Shown one piece after another: positions 55,285-64,000 of a stretch of DNA of 64,000 nt. Origin of the DNA: Aegilops tauschii subsp. strangulata (taxonomy: Eukaryota > Streptophyta > Magnoliopsida > Poales > Poaceae). A program made the translations under genes and the position numbers. The stretch lies in the NCBI RefSeq assembly GCF_002575655.3, contig NC_053039.3, positions 239,050,622 through 239,114,621 of the forward strand, in the 5' to 3' direction. The notes under the pieces are model-generated. The model worked only from the letters and a program-made list of their open reading frames with translations. It did no database searches and was not told where the DNA came from. Within the stretch, counting starts at the first letter, position 1, and each line of letters starts with the position of its first letter.

Positions 55285-56200
55285 TAGTGTCATGATATGT
55301 GTAGGAGCGACGACCGAGGTCGAGGCCCTTAAAAAGGCCCTGGCCGAAGCCGAGGAGAAAGCTGTCAAGGAACAAGCCGCCCGTAAGAAGCTCAAGGCCA
55401 TGGTTAATGAGGTCTAGCAAGAGCTCCATGATGCGGTGAAAAAATGCGAGACCTTGGAGTGCGATGTTTCGGCTCGAGAGACCGAACTCGCCAAGGCTCG
55501 CCAAAGCGCGGAAGAGGCCCGGGTTGAAGCCCAGGGCGCCCTCCAGGAGATCCAGGAGGCCAAGAAAATCACGGCGGGTAAGGCATTTAGTATGCAAAGC
55601 AAGTACATGAAGAAATATTTCTTACTAACCCGGATTCGGAGTTCTCCAGGGGCATTTGCGGATCTGCCATGCATTGTGTCTGACACTGTGGAGTTCTTCC
55701 GAGCCAAAGAAGGGAGCTCAACGGAGAAGCTGTTCTGGTCGCAATATCTTGCGCCAGAACATCCAGTGCCCTTGAGCGATCAGCTAAAACAGCTGGTCAA
55801 GCTGCATAGGGTGGCCGAGCTAGCCATGAAGGATTTGATAATCCGGCTGTGGCCTGCCGAAGCTATACCCAGCAGCTACTTCGGTCTCGTGAAGCGACTG
55901 GTAGAGCCTGGCCTCGACTGGACGTCGTTAAGCGGTCAACCTGCACCGAGGGCGCGCGCATGGCCTTCGCCCGCGTCAAGGTGTGGTGGGCGTAGATGGA
56001 TGCCGTCAAGCTTGTGACTGAGGGGCCGCCTGAAGGCAAGGAGCACCGCATGCCCGAGCGGTATTTGAAGATGTCCTGGAGGGGTCTTGCATTGTGGCGA
56101 CACAATGTGCGCAAGACATTATCTTTGAATGAATATATTCATGTTGTCTCTGCCTTGTATGATGAAACAAAGTTGTTATGTAATATAATGTTTGTTTTAA
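55285..56200 (+). pseudogene. 3' end of the antisense gene of element C (with a 529-bp overlap copy)
   Basis: 55285-55813 repeats 45265-45795 at about 96% identity, including the intron ending GTGTAG and the coiled-coil exon. From 55814 it continues past the point where the left copy is interrupted: AELAMKDLIIRLWPAEAIPS and YFGLVKRLVEPGLDW, then a frameshift, then the C-terminal end matching the tail of the element D gene. The left copy has no stop at the place where this copy has TAG (55415-55417). Confidence 0.8.
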
Positions 56201-57349
56201 AAAAATTCACCTCCTGTGCGGCCGTGTTGTATGAAATCTGAGAGTTGGCCAGTCGTCGGCTTCTTCCCCCACGTAGGTAGTACGGGGGTGTTCGGGATGT
56301 AATCTAAACACTCTTGATCTAATTGTTTGGTCCTTGAAGGAGGTGTTTAGCGCAACGAACCAGGCAATCAGACTATTCGGCTTGAACACCCTCACTTAGC
56401 CATAGGAGTTTGACAATAAAAAATTTAGGTGCAACCCCTGGTATCCGAACTAGGAAGCCGTAAACACCTGATCGGTCAAGTACCGATCCCTCGCGTAATG
56501 CGGAAAAAATCTCTAAGGATTTGATACCTCCGAAGAGCTGACCGGCTCTCGCCGCATCATGACAGTCAGTTTTCGGCTTTCTCTACTGAGGTGCTCATCC
56601 GGGTAAACCAGGGCACAATCGCAGTAGTTCTCCCTTTACTACCTTAGCCGATATAGTGGAACGTAAGGTAGCAAGCACAGGAGCCGGGCAACCCAACTAC
56701 TGACCAAAGACATGATTCGGAGCCAATGCATAGAGTGCTAAATTCGGGGTGCCAAACTATACTGTAAAAAGTGTTCGGACTTTGTTGCCGTAGTGCGGGG
56801 CGCTATGAAGCCCCTGGCAAATGTGAAACGTACCAAAGTGTACGGGTGCTATCTGATAAGGTTGTCAACAGAAAAAGGAAAATAGAAAAGGAGCAAAGGT
56901 AATGAGCCAGGGCCGCAGAATTTGGGCCGCAAACTGTTTCCATTATAATTTGATTAATACGTCAAAGCGTATTGATACAAATAGTGCAATAAGCAACGGG
57001 CTAAGCCACAACCAAGGGAGAGCTGCGTGTGGGTTCTGAAAACAGGTAGAGTGATCGTTAAAGAAATCACCTAGAAATTCCCCTGTACGTCTGTGATTCT
57101 TGCCATCTTGGTGTATTTGTCCTTCGAAAGGACCTGCGATCAAGCCATTAGGGAAGGCCTGTGGAAAAGAAACCTGAAAAGGAAAAAAAAGAAACAATGA
57201 AAGTATTTGTGTCCGGGAGCGGTCGAGCCGTATTGTGGATCACAAGGTAGGTATGCCTCCGTCTATGCCCATGGTATTTTGAGTGCGTAATTATGTACGC
57301 GCGGTACGAATGCCGCCACTTGATCGGGACTGGGACGGAGGCCAAATTG
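56201..57349 (-). other. Non-coding spacer of element C
   Basis: Same position as the spacer of element D. It contains inverted counterparts of that spacer. No reverse-transcriptase, RNase H or integrase motif is visible in six frames. The short frames here have no domain. Confidence 0.8.
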
Positions 57350-58072
57350 CTAATCGAGCTCTCGACGAGCCGAGCTATCCTGTTGCAGAATAGTCCGGAC
57401 TATCTTGATAGTGTCCGGGAGTTCGACCGCTGAATTGAGGTTCTGCTTGAGAAGGCCGGTCTGTACTTCTGCTGCTAAGGCAGTGGTGTGCTCCTCGGTA
57501 CAGAGGGAGCGTTCCGTGTTTCCATTAACTATTATGACGCCGCGTGGTTCGGGCATCTTGAGCTTGAGATAAGCATAGTGTGGCACCACATTGAATCGAG
57601 CGAATGCGGTTCGTCCAAGCAGTGCGTGATAGCCGCTGCGAAAGGGGATGATATCGAAGATTAACTCTTCGCTTCGGAAGTTGTCCGGAGATTCGAAGAC
57701 AACCTCTAGTGTGATTGAGCCCGTACAGCGGGCCTCTACACCTGGTATGACTCCTTTAAAGGTAGTCTTTGTGGGCTTGATCTGTGATGGATTAATGCCC
57801 ATTTTGCGCACTGTGTCCTGATAGAGCAGATTGAGGCTGCTACCACCGTCCATGAGGACTCGCGTCAGGTGAAATCCATCAATGATTGGGTCGAGGACCA
57901 GTGCGGCTGAACCGCCATGACGGATACTGGTCGAATGATCCCGACGATCAAAGGTGATCGGGCATGACGACCATGGATTGAATTTTGGGGCGACTGGCTC
58001 TATCGCATAGACGTCCCTGAGCACGCGCTTGCGCTCCCTCTTGGGGATGTGTGTAGCATATATCATGTTCAC
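57350..58072 (-). CDS. Aspartic protease of element C
   Basis: An open frame of 240 codons starts MNMIYATHIPKRERKRVLRD. The active-site stretch is HLTRVLMDGGSSLNLLYQDT, with Asp kept in the DGG form used by this gypsy branch. Next come FRSEELIFDIIPFRSGYHAL and GRTAFARFNVVPHYAYLKL. The frame ends about 80 codons later without any reverse transcriptase. It would cut the gag precursor. It is longer than the element D copy. Confidence 0.88.
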   Translation of the reverse strand: MNMIYATHIPKRERKRVLRDVYAIEPVAPKFNPWSSCPITFDRRDHSTSIRHGGSAALVLDPIIDGFHLTRVLMDGGSSLNLLYQDTVRKMGINPSQIKPTKTTFKGVIPGVEARCTGSITLEVVFESPDNFRSEELIFDIIPFRSGYHALLGRTAFARFNVVPHYAYLKLKMPEPRGVIIVNGNTERSLCTEEHTTALAAEVQTGLLKQNLNSAVELPDTIKIVRTILQQDSSARRELD

Positions 58073-58189
58073 CGTTTTGACCCGAGGGGGAATTTTCTTC
58101 TGTCCCCCAGTGCTCAGTTGCCGGGGCTCCTCGTCATCGTCCTCGCTTTGTGATCCCTTTTCCTTGTTATCGGCATTTAACTTGCCGGC

Positions 58190-60729
58190 CTATTTGAAAA
58201 CCCAACAATCTCTGTTGGTATGATTTGCTGGTTTGTCTGGGGTGCCATGGATCTGGCACGGACGATCGAGTATGCGGTCCAAGCTGGATGGTCCCTGATT
58301 GTTTCTTTTATATGGCTTCTTCCGCTGACTGGACTTGGAGCCACTGAATCCGGCGTTGACTGTCGTGTCATAGGTGTTGTCACCATTGCTTCGGCGTTTG
58401 TGTCTGCTGCGTCGGAGCTTGCCGTTGCTATTTTTGACCTCGGAGGTGCCCGTTTCACTTGCTGTGTTTTTGCTACGGGCCAGCCAACTATCCTCACCCG
58501 CACAAAAGCGGGTCATGAGTGACGTGAGGGTTGCCATGGACTTCGGCTTTTCCTGGCCTAGGTGGCGGGCGAGCCATTCGTCACGGATGCTATGTTTAAA
58601 GGCCGCTAGGGCTTCGGCATCGGGACAGTCGTCAATCTGGTTCTTTTTAGTTAGGAACCTAGTCCAGAATTTCCTGGATGACTCTCCAGGCTGTTGAACT
58701 ATGTGACTTAAATTATCGGCATCTGGTGGCCGGACATATGTTCCTTGGAAGTTCTCGCGGAAGGCGTCTTCCAAGTCCTCCTAGCTGCCAATAGAATTTT
58801 CAGGCAGACTGTTTAACCAGTGCCGAGCTGGCCCTTTGAGTTTGAGTGGGAGGTATTTGATGGCGTGAAGGCATCTCCACGGGCCGTATGGATGTGGAGA
58901 ACAAAATCCTCAATCCAAACCGCGGGATCAGTTGTTCCATCGTATGATTCGATATTTACGGGTTTAAACCCTTCTAGAAATTCATGATCCATTACTTCGT
59001 CAGTGAAGCAAAGAGGGTGTGCGGCGCCTCTATATCGGGCCGCATCGCGACGTAGCTCCGATGGAGTCCGTCTGCGGTTTTCGGCCCGGGCGTGACTACG
59101 TTTGTCACGTCCGAATAGATAGCCGTCATCGCGTGTCGAGGTATGTCCTCGCGATTCGTAGATCGATCTTGTATGTCCTGCTCTACTGTCCAGGTCCTGC
59201 CGAAGGTCATATGTATATCCCCGAGCGGTTTCTTCTCTGTTTTTTCGTTGAGGTGGGGCGGGCTGCTGTTCGACTTGAGCTGCCGCTTTATCCTGACCGC
59301 GTGGTGGTCGGTCAGCCGCATTGTCCCGACCGCGTGGTGGTCGGTCGGCCGCGTTGCGCAAGGGAGGTATGGGCTCCGGCGCCTCCTCATCGAAGTGAGG
59401 TAGCAATTTGCGCTTCGGGTAACTCTTGGCTGGGCGCTTGAGGCCGTATTCTTCGGCTGCCAGGACATCAGTCCATCCGTCGTTGAGCAGATCTTGGTCA
59501 GCTTGAAGCTGCTGCTGCTGCTTCTTTTTCAGGCTCCTTGCAGTGGCTATTAGCTAGCGCTTGAAGCGCTCCAGCTCGAGAGGTTCCTCAGGCACGATGA
59601 TATCCTCGTTGCCGAGGCTCACCTCGCCCTCGGAGAGCGGAAGATAATTACTGTCCTCTGAGTCGTTGTGTATGGCTTGCTCATCAGGGCTAACTTGCCC
59701 GTTTTCCTATTCCTCCTGTTCGGAAGTTGCCTCAACAGGGTCTTCGTTATCTTTGGTACCGTCCGGAGTATTATCTTCTCCTGTGCCGGTATTGTTATCT
59801 TTTGCACGACGTGACTTGGAGCGGCACCGCTGACGCCGGCGCTTAGGCTGTGTCCCAGGAGGTTTATCCTCGACTCGATCTTCTTTGTCGTCTTCGTTAG
59901 GTTTTTTAGGTGTATCCACCATGTACACGTTGTACGAAGAAGTGGCCGTCCAGCATTCAGTAAACGGCGGGTTTTGGCCATGCTCCTCATCTGCATCGTC
60001 GTCCATACCGTCAATGTCTTCGGAGCCGTAATCGAGCATGTCGGTTAAGTCCTCGATAGTGGCTATGTAGTGGGTGGCGGGTGGGAAGCGAAATTCCCCG
60101 TCATCAGCCTCCAGTTCGAACCGGATATAGTTCAGCTATGAGTCCCCTGCTAAGGATAGATTTTTTAATGAGTTCAGCACGTCGCCTAAAGGCGAGTGCC
60201 GGAAGATGTCTGCGGGGCTGAATTCGGTGATCGATGACCGATCCTGCTCGACATACGCGGACGCACATGGTTCGGAACTTATAGCCGGAAAGGAGTTCGA
60301 GGTTCCGGTGACACAGACATCACCCGAGGTTAGGTCTGTGTGCGGCTCCGACGCCGTGGAATCTACGGCTTCCGTGGCAGGGTTGAGCTTCCCGTCCTCG
60401 GATGGCGCCATCTGCTCCGGATCTAAGGCCATAGCGGTTACAGGTGCAATTTCCTTGGTATGGCCCGATGACAGATTTAAATCATGTTCATCGTGGTGAC
60501 GGGGAGCGACTACCGTGGTCTCGAATCCGTCGAAGATCAAGTCTCCGTGGATATCTGCGACGTAGTCAAAGCTCCCGAATCTGACTTGACGGCTAGGGGC
60601 GTAGCTATCGATCTGCTCCAGATGGCCAAGCGAGTTGGCCCGTAGTGCGAAGCCGCCGAACACGAAGATCTGTCCGGGGAGGAAGACCTCTCCTTGAACA
60701 ACATTGTTGTGGATGATTGAAGGGGCCAT
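58190..60729 (-). pseudogene. gag of element C, several breaks
   Basis: The start is MAPSIIHNNVVQGEV at 60729. Open pieces are 60729-60136, 60039-59619, 59406-58813 and 58774-58190. They hold the acidic N-terminal part, an Arg-rich patch (KRRRQRCRSKSRR), a segment with PPRGRDNAADRPPRGQD repeats, and the gag domain. The domain reads PVNIESYDGTTDPAVWIEDF, then FQGTYVRPPDADNLSHI and TRFLTKKNQIDDC, and ends with CQIHG...HTNRDCWVFK. The break before 58774 loses the start of the LPENSIGSW stretch to a stop. Confidence 0.88.
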
Positions 60730-60776
60730 CAAACCTTTTGGGGATGGCACAGTGGAACTCTCAATGAAAGCACCAA

Positions 60777-61259
60777 TGTCGGCGTCAAAATCGGTGGATC
60801 TCGGGTAGGGGGTCCTGAACTATGCGTCTAAGGTCGATGGTAACAAGATACGGGGGACACAATGTTTACCCAGGTTTGGGCCATCTCTATGGAGGTAATA
60901 CCCTACTTCCTGCTTGAATGATCTTGATGAATATGAGTATTACAACAGTTGATCTACCACGAGATCGTAATGCCTAAAACCCTAGAAGTCTAGCCTGTAT
61001 GACTATGGTTATGATTGTTTGTTCTCTATGGACTAAGCCCTCCGGTTTATATAGACACCGGAGGGGACTAGGGTTACACCAAGTCGGTTATAGAGAAAGG
61101 AATCTTCATGTTTGGTCGCCAAGCTTGCCTTCCACGCCAAGGAGAGTCCCATCCGGACACGGGAGAAAGTTTCCGGTCTTCGTATCTTCACAGCCCATCA
61201 TTCCGGCCCATGTCTAACAGGTCGGACGCCCGAGGACCCCTTAGTCCAGGACTCCCTCA
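60777..61259 (-). repeat. 5' LTR of element C
   Basis: On the minus strand it starts TGAGGGAGTCC at 61259 and ends GACGCCGACA at 60777. The primer region (TTGGTGCTTTCATTGAGAG) follows towards gag. I could not match this primer site to a particular tRNA. Confidence 0.93.
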
Positions 61260-61264
61260 GGCGG

Positions 61265-62681
61265 GTCCGAGCACTCCAGACACACGGGTAAATCCTCAGT
61301 TAAACCCGGATATGCCAGAGAATCGGGCGGCAACTCAGCCTCGCCAGCCTGAGCCGACATGGAGGGAAGATCGGGCACCTAACCCTCCCCCCAATCAGAC
61401 ACCGCCTCCGCGTGTCCTGACGCCCCCCGTGCATTTTTCTAACCCGGTGGATAACATGTTAGCAGCAGTGACCCGACTAGCGGCGATTCCTATTACTGGC
61501 GGGCCACGAGTCACGGTTGAAACCCGGAATGCAGTTGAGCTTTTACAGACTGCCATTCCGCAACAAGCGGCTTATTCATACATGCATGATCGGGTGCATT
61601 CGATTCCTCTGTCAAGCCATAGCTACAGCCGGCATGTTGAGTTGCCCGCAGTTTCCAGCAGTGAACAACATCGTTACCCGTCCCGTGATGATAACCCGCC
61701 CCGTAACCCAATGGTCAATGCTCAGGCAATTGTGGATGAAGCCAGAGCTCGTCGTGAGGCGGAAGCGGCAGATCAACAGGGAGCTTATCAGCAGCCTATG
61801 ATGACCCCTTCGGCCTCAGTAGGAGCCGGGAGAACTTCCAGGACGGCTGGAGTGCCGTGTTTAGTACCGGCCTTGCGTAATGAACGTCTGCCTAAAGACA
61901 TTTAGGGTCCTCGCAAGGTGCCTAATTATACAACTGATCTCCCTCCTGAGGGTTAGCCATGTAGATGTTGGATGTGAATGATGCTATATGTGCCAAATAC
62001 TTTATTATGATGTTGGAAGGGCCAGCTCGCACATGGTTAAAAGGTTTACCTCCTAATTCTATCGGCTCATGGGCAGAGTTGAAGGCGCGTTTCATCAAAA
62101 ACTTTCAAGGGACATGCAAGCAGCCTCTGACGATTGTTGATCTGGATCACTGCATACATCGTGAGGATGAGTCGGCCCACAATTGGGTCTGGCGGGTCTC
62201 CGCTATTATTCACTCGTCAGGTTGTATTGCGACGGGTCAAGCGGTTCTGATCTTGGAGAAGAACTATCACTTTGTCCCCCTTAAGTAGAAACTCGGGCGG
62301 CTTAAGCGTTATTGCAATGACATGGGCGAGCTCATGGCAACTCTCATTAAGTATGCAGACTCTAATACAAAGGATCCTGGATCTGATGATGAGAAATCCA
62401 ACAAGGGCAAGAAGAATGGCAATGGCAAGGGTCAATAGAAGAACGTAGCAGGCCATAATGGAAATAACCAGGATAACAGTGGTAAGCGAAGACACCTCGA
62501 TGGCGGGTCAGATCTAGTGGCTAACACCAACACTGGGTACAAAAACCAGCGCCGCACATGTAATGGTAAGCCGCCTTTTGGCGGATCAAAGCCTTTTAAT
62601 CTTGAAGCAATGCTTAACGACCCGTGCCCGAAGCATAGTCCCAACAGGCCATCTACCCATGCCTAGAAGGATTGTTACATT
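61265..62681 (+). pseudogene. gag of the host gypsy element, continued
   Basis: It continues the frame broken at 42006: VNPQLNPDMPENRAATQ, a Pro-rich stretch, NAQAIVDEARARREAEAADQ, then the gag domain (AKYFIMMLEGPARTWLKGLP, SWAELKARFIKNFQGTCKQP). Stops at 61903-61905, 61954-61956, 62286-62288 and 62437-62439 break it, most of them TAG. A Cys/His region (CPKHSPNRPSTHA) follows, and one more TAG (62664-62666). Confidence 0.85.
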
Positions 62682-63419
62682 ATGTGGGAGTTCAGAAATC
62701 ACAACCTTAACCAGCATCATGGTAACGGCAATGGGCCGCCAGGCGGGTCAGGATCTGGCTCTCAAGGGTCCGGCTTTGGTGGTGACGGCTCAAACTCTGG
62801 TTATCAGGGTCAAGGTGGTTATAATCAGCAGTCTGGTCAGGGCAACCAACAGCAAAATAATCAGTCAGGATATCAGAGTAACCCAAAGCAGCTTAATGGA
62901 GGTCAATACCACGTTTTCACTACAAGTCTTCGCAAACGAGACCAGAAGGTTCATAAGCGGGCGGTTCATGCAGTGGAGCCGGCTGTTCCACAATGTTTGA
63001 GATGGTCTGAGCACACAATATCGTGGAGCATGGCGGATCACCCGCCACGGGTTGATAACCCGGGTCACTTGGCCCTTGTGGTGGCCCCTCAAGTAGGTGG
63101 CTATAAGTTCACTAAGGTACTCATGGATGGTGGTAGCAGCATCAACATCCTATATTACGATACTTTTCGTCGGATGAATATGACTAACAAGGATCTCAAG
63201 CCGTCATCCATAGTATTCCATGGCGTGGTGCCAGACAAGTCGGCTTATCCTCTTGGAAAGATATCACTTGAAGTGGCCTTTGGTGATGAGTACAATTATC
63301 GAGCAGAGACGTTGTGGTTTGAGGTGGTCAAAATCAAGAGTCCATATCATGCTTTATTTGGACGGCCGACTTATGCTCGGTTTATAGCTCGCCCCTGTTA
63401 TATTTACTTGTAGCTTAAG
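62682..63419 (+). pseudogene. Gly/Gln-rich linker and aspartic protease of the host gypsy element
   Basis: The frame opens with a Gly/Asn/Gln-rich linker (about 62700-62890). The protease follows with KFTKVLMDGGSSINILYYDT (active-site DGG kept), GVVPDKSAYPLGKISLEVAF and SPYHALFGRPTYARFIARP. A TAG at 63411-63413 interrupts the frame before LKMTGPKGTITVHG, and the frame then continues. Confidence 0.85.
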
Positions 63420-64000
63420 ATGACAGGGCCAAAAGGGACAATCACTGTTCATGGAAATCACAAACTCGCCCTGGAGTGCAAGGAAGGAGACGCTGCTTAT
63501 GCAGAGTCAGCTTGTGCCATTGAGGAGCTCAAGTTTTATAAGGACAATGTTGACCCGACTGATATGACTCCTCTGAAGAAGCCTAGCACTGAACAGGACC
63601 CTCTGTTGAAATTTAAGTCGGCTCATGATACCAAGCAAGTGGATTTTGTCCCTAGTGATTCATCTCAGCAGTTCACTGTGGGGGCTAATACAGATCCCAA
63701 ATACGAAAGCACGCTCATCGAGATCATTCGTGAGAATCGGGACATCTTTGCATGGAAACCTTCTGACATGTCGGGTATACCAAGAGAATTCGCTGAGCAC
63801 CACCTTAATGTGGATCCCAAAGTTAAGCCGGTCAAGCAGTTCCTCCGTCGTTTCAATGAAGACGGCGCAAGGCTATTGGAGAAGTGGTAGCCCGGCTCTT
63901 GGCGGCCGGGTTTATCGTGGAAGTTTTTCATCCTGAGTGGTTGGCTAACCCTGTGCTTGTACTTAAGAAAAATGGCACATGGCGTATGTGTGTTGACTAC
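63420..64000 (+). pseudogene. Protease-reverse transcriptase linker and start of reverse transcriptase (host gypsy, runs off the end)
   Basis: The frame 63420-63890 carries IRENRDIFAWKPSDMSGIPR and EHHLNVDPKVKPVKQFLRRF, the usual approach to reverse transcriptase. A one-base frameshift near 63865 follows. The reading continues in the next frame with ARLLAAGFIVEVFHPEWLAN, then VLVLKKNGTWRMCVDY at the window end, the first reverse-transcriptase block. The host element therefore has, or had, a polymerase, unlike C and D. Confidence 0.88.

Larger units (their letters stand above)
42007..61259 (-). mobile_element. Non-autonomous gypsy element C, minus strand, inside the host gag
   Basis: The LTRs are 42007-42488 and 60777-61259 (TGAGGGAGTCC to ACGCCGACA on the minus strand). 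The 5-bp target duplication GGCGG is perfect at 42002-42006 and 61260-61264. The internal part has gag and protease (60729-57350) on the minus strand and an antisense gene on the plus strand. There is no reverse transcriptase, RNase H or integrase. Without the nested element D and the duplicated piece it is about 9.2 kb. The LTRs differ at about 18 of 482 positions by eye. Confidence 0.93.

Noticed and set aside
55285..55813. Target-site duplication of element D
   Set aside because: At about 530 bp it is far too long for an integrase-made duplication; recombination or template switching is more likely.

Overview
The window looks like nuclear DNA of a Triticeae grass (wheat, barley or goatgrass). 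The evidence is a plant gene with many GT-AG introns, an Au-type tRNA-derived SINE, TA-flanked Stowaway MITEs, and layers of Ty3/gypsy retrotransposons and LINEs inserted into one another. I cannot name the species. The only host gene seen is the 3' half of a long-chain acyl-CoA synthetase of the peroxisomal LACS6/7 type (1-8589, + strand). Its eleven visible exons join into one open frame with no damage. Its introns carry a small Helitron, a Stowaway MITE, a MITE-like element, an Au SINE with a perfect 13-bp target duplication and a broken LINE.

From about 8.95 kb to the end the DNA is a nest of mobile elements. 8948-21210: a decayed minus-strand gypsy element (A). It was split by three Stowaway MITEs, a 0.8-kb LINE tail with a 13-bp target duplication, a plus-strand gypsy gag fragment, the 5' part of an Athila-like element (LTR, tRNA-Asp primer site, gag) and a 5-kb LINE with ORF1 and ORF2. 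21211-25765: an LTR piece with a 5S-rRNA-like segment, a broken gag-like gene with a 290-bp tandem duplication, a gypsy LTR and non-coding retroelement DNA. 25766-40113: a GC-rich non-LTR-like repeat interrupted by a nearly intact chromodomain gypsy element (27181-40051, minus strand, target duplication GTGTG). That element has long LTRs, a polyprotein with one internal stop, an altered reverse-transcriptase motif, and an extra ORF before gag whose first 100 residues follow the double-stranded-RNA-binding-domain pattern.

40531-64000: a plus-strand gypsy element (host) runs off the right end in its reverse transcriptase. Inside its gag sits element C (42007-61259, minus strand, target duplication GGCGG), and inside C sits element D (45796-54612, plus strand). 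C and D belong to one family. Each has LTRs of about 480 bp, gag and an aspartic protease, but no reverse transcriptase, RNase H or integrase. Each also carries a multi-exon gene in antisense with its own TATA-like promoter. Both should therefore depend on enzymes supplied by another element. D is followed directly by a second primer site and a different gag start, then by a repeat of 530 bp of C, so this junction was remade by recombination.

The order of events can be read from the nesting and the LTR divergence. The chromodomain element is the youngest (about 1% between its LTRs by hand count). C and D are older (about 4% each). Element A and the gag fragments are the oldest. The parts most worth a second look are the extra dsRBD-like ORF, the antisense spliced genes with promoters in elements C and D, and the recombinant junction at 54.1-55.8 kb.
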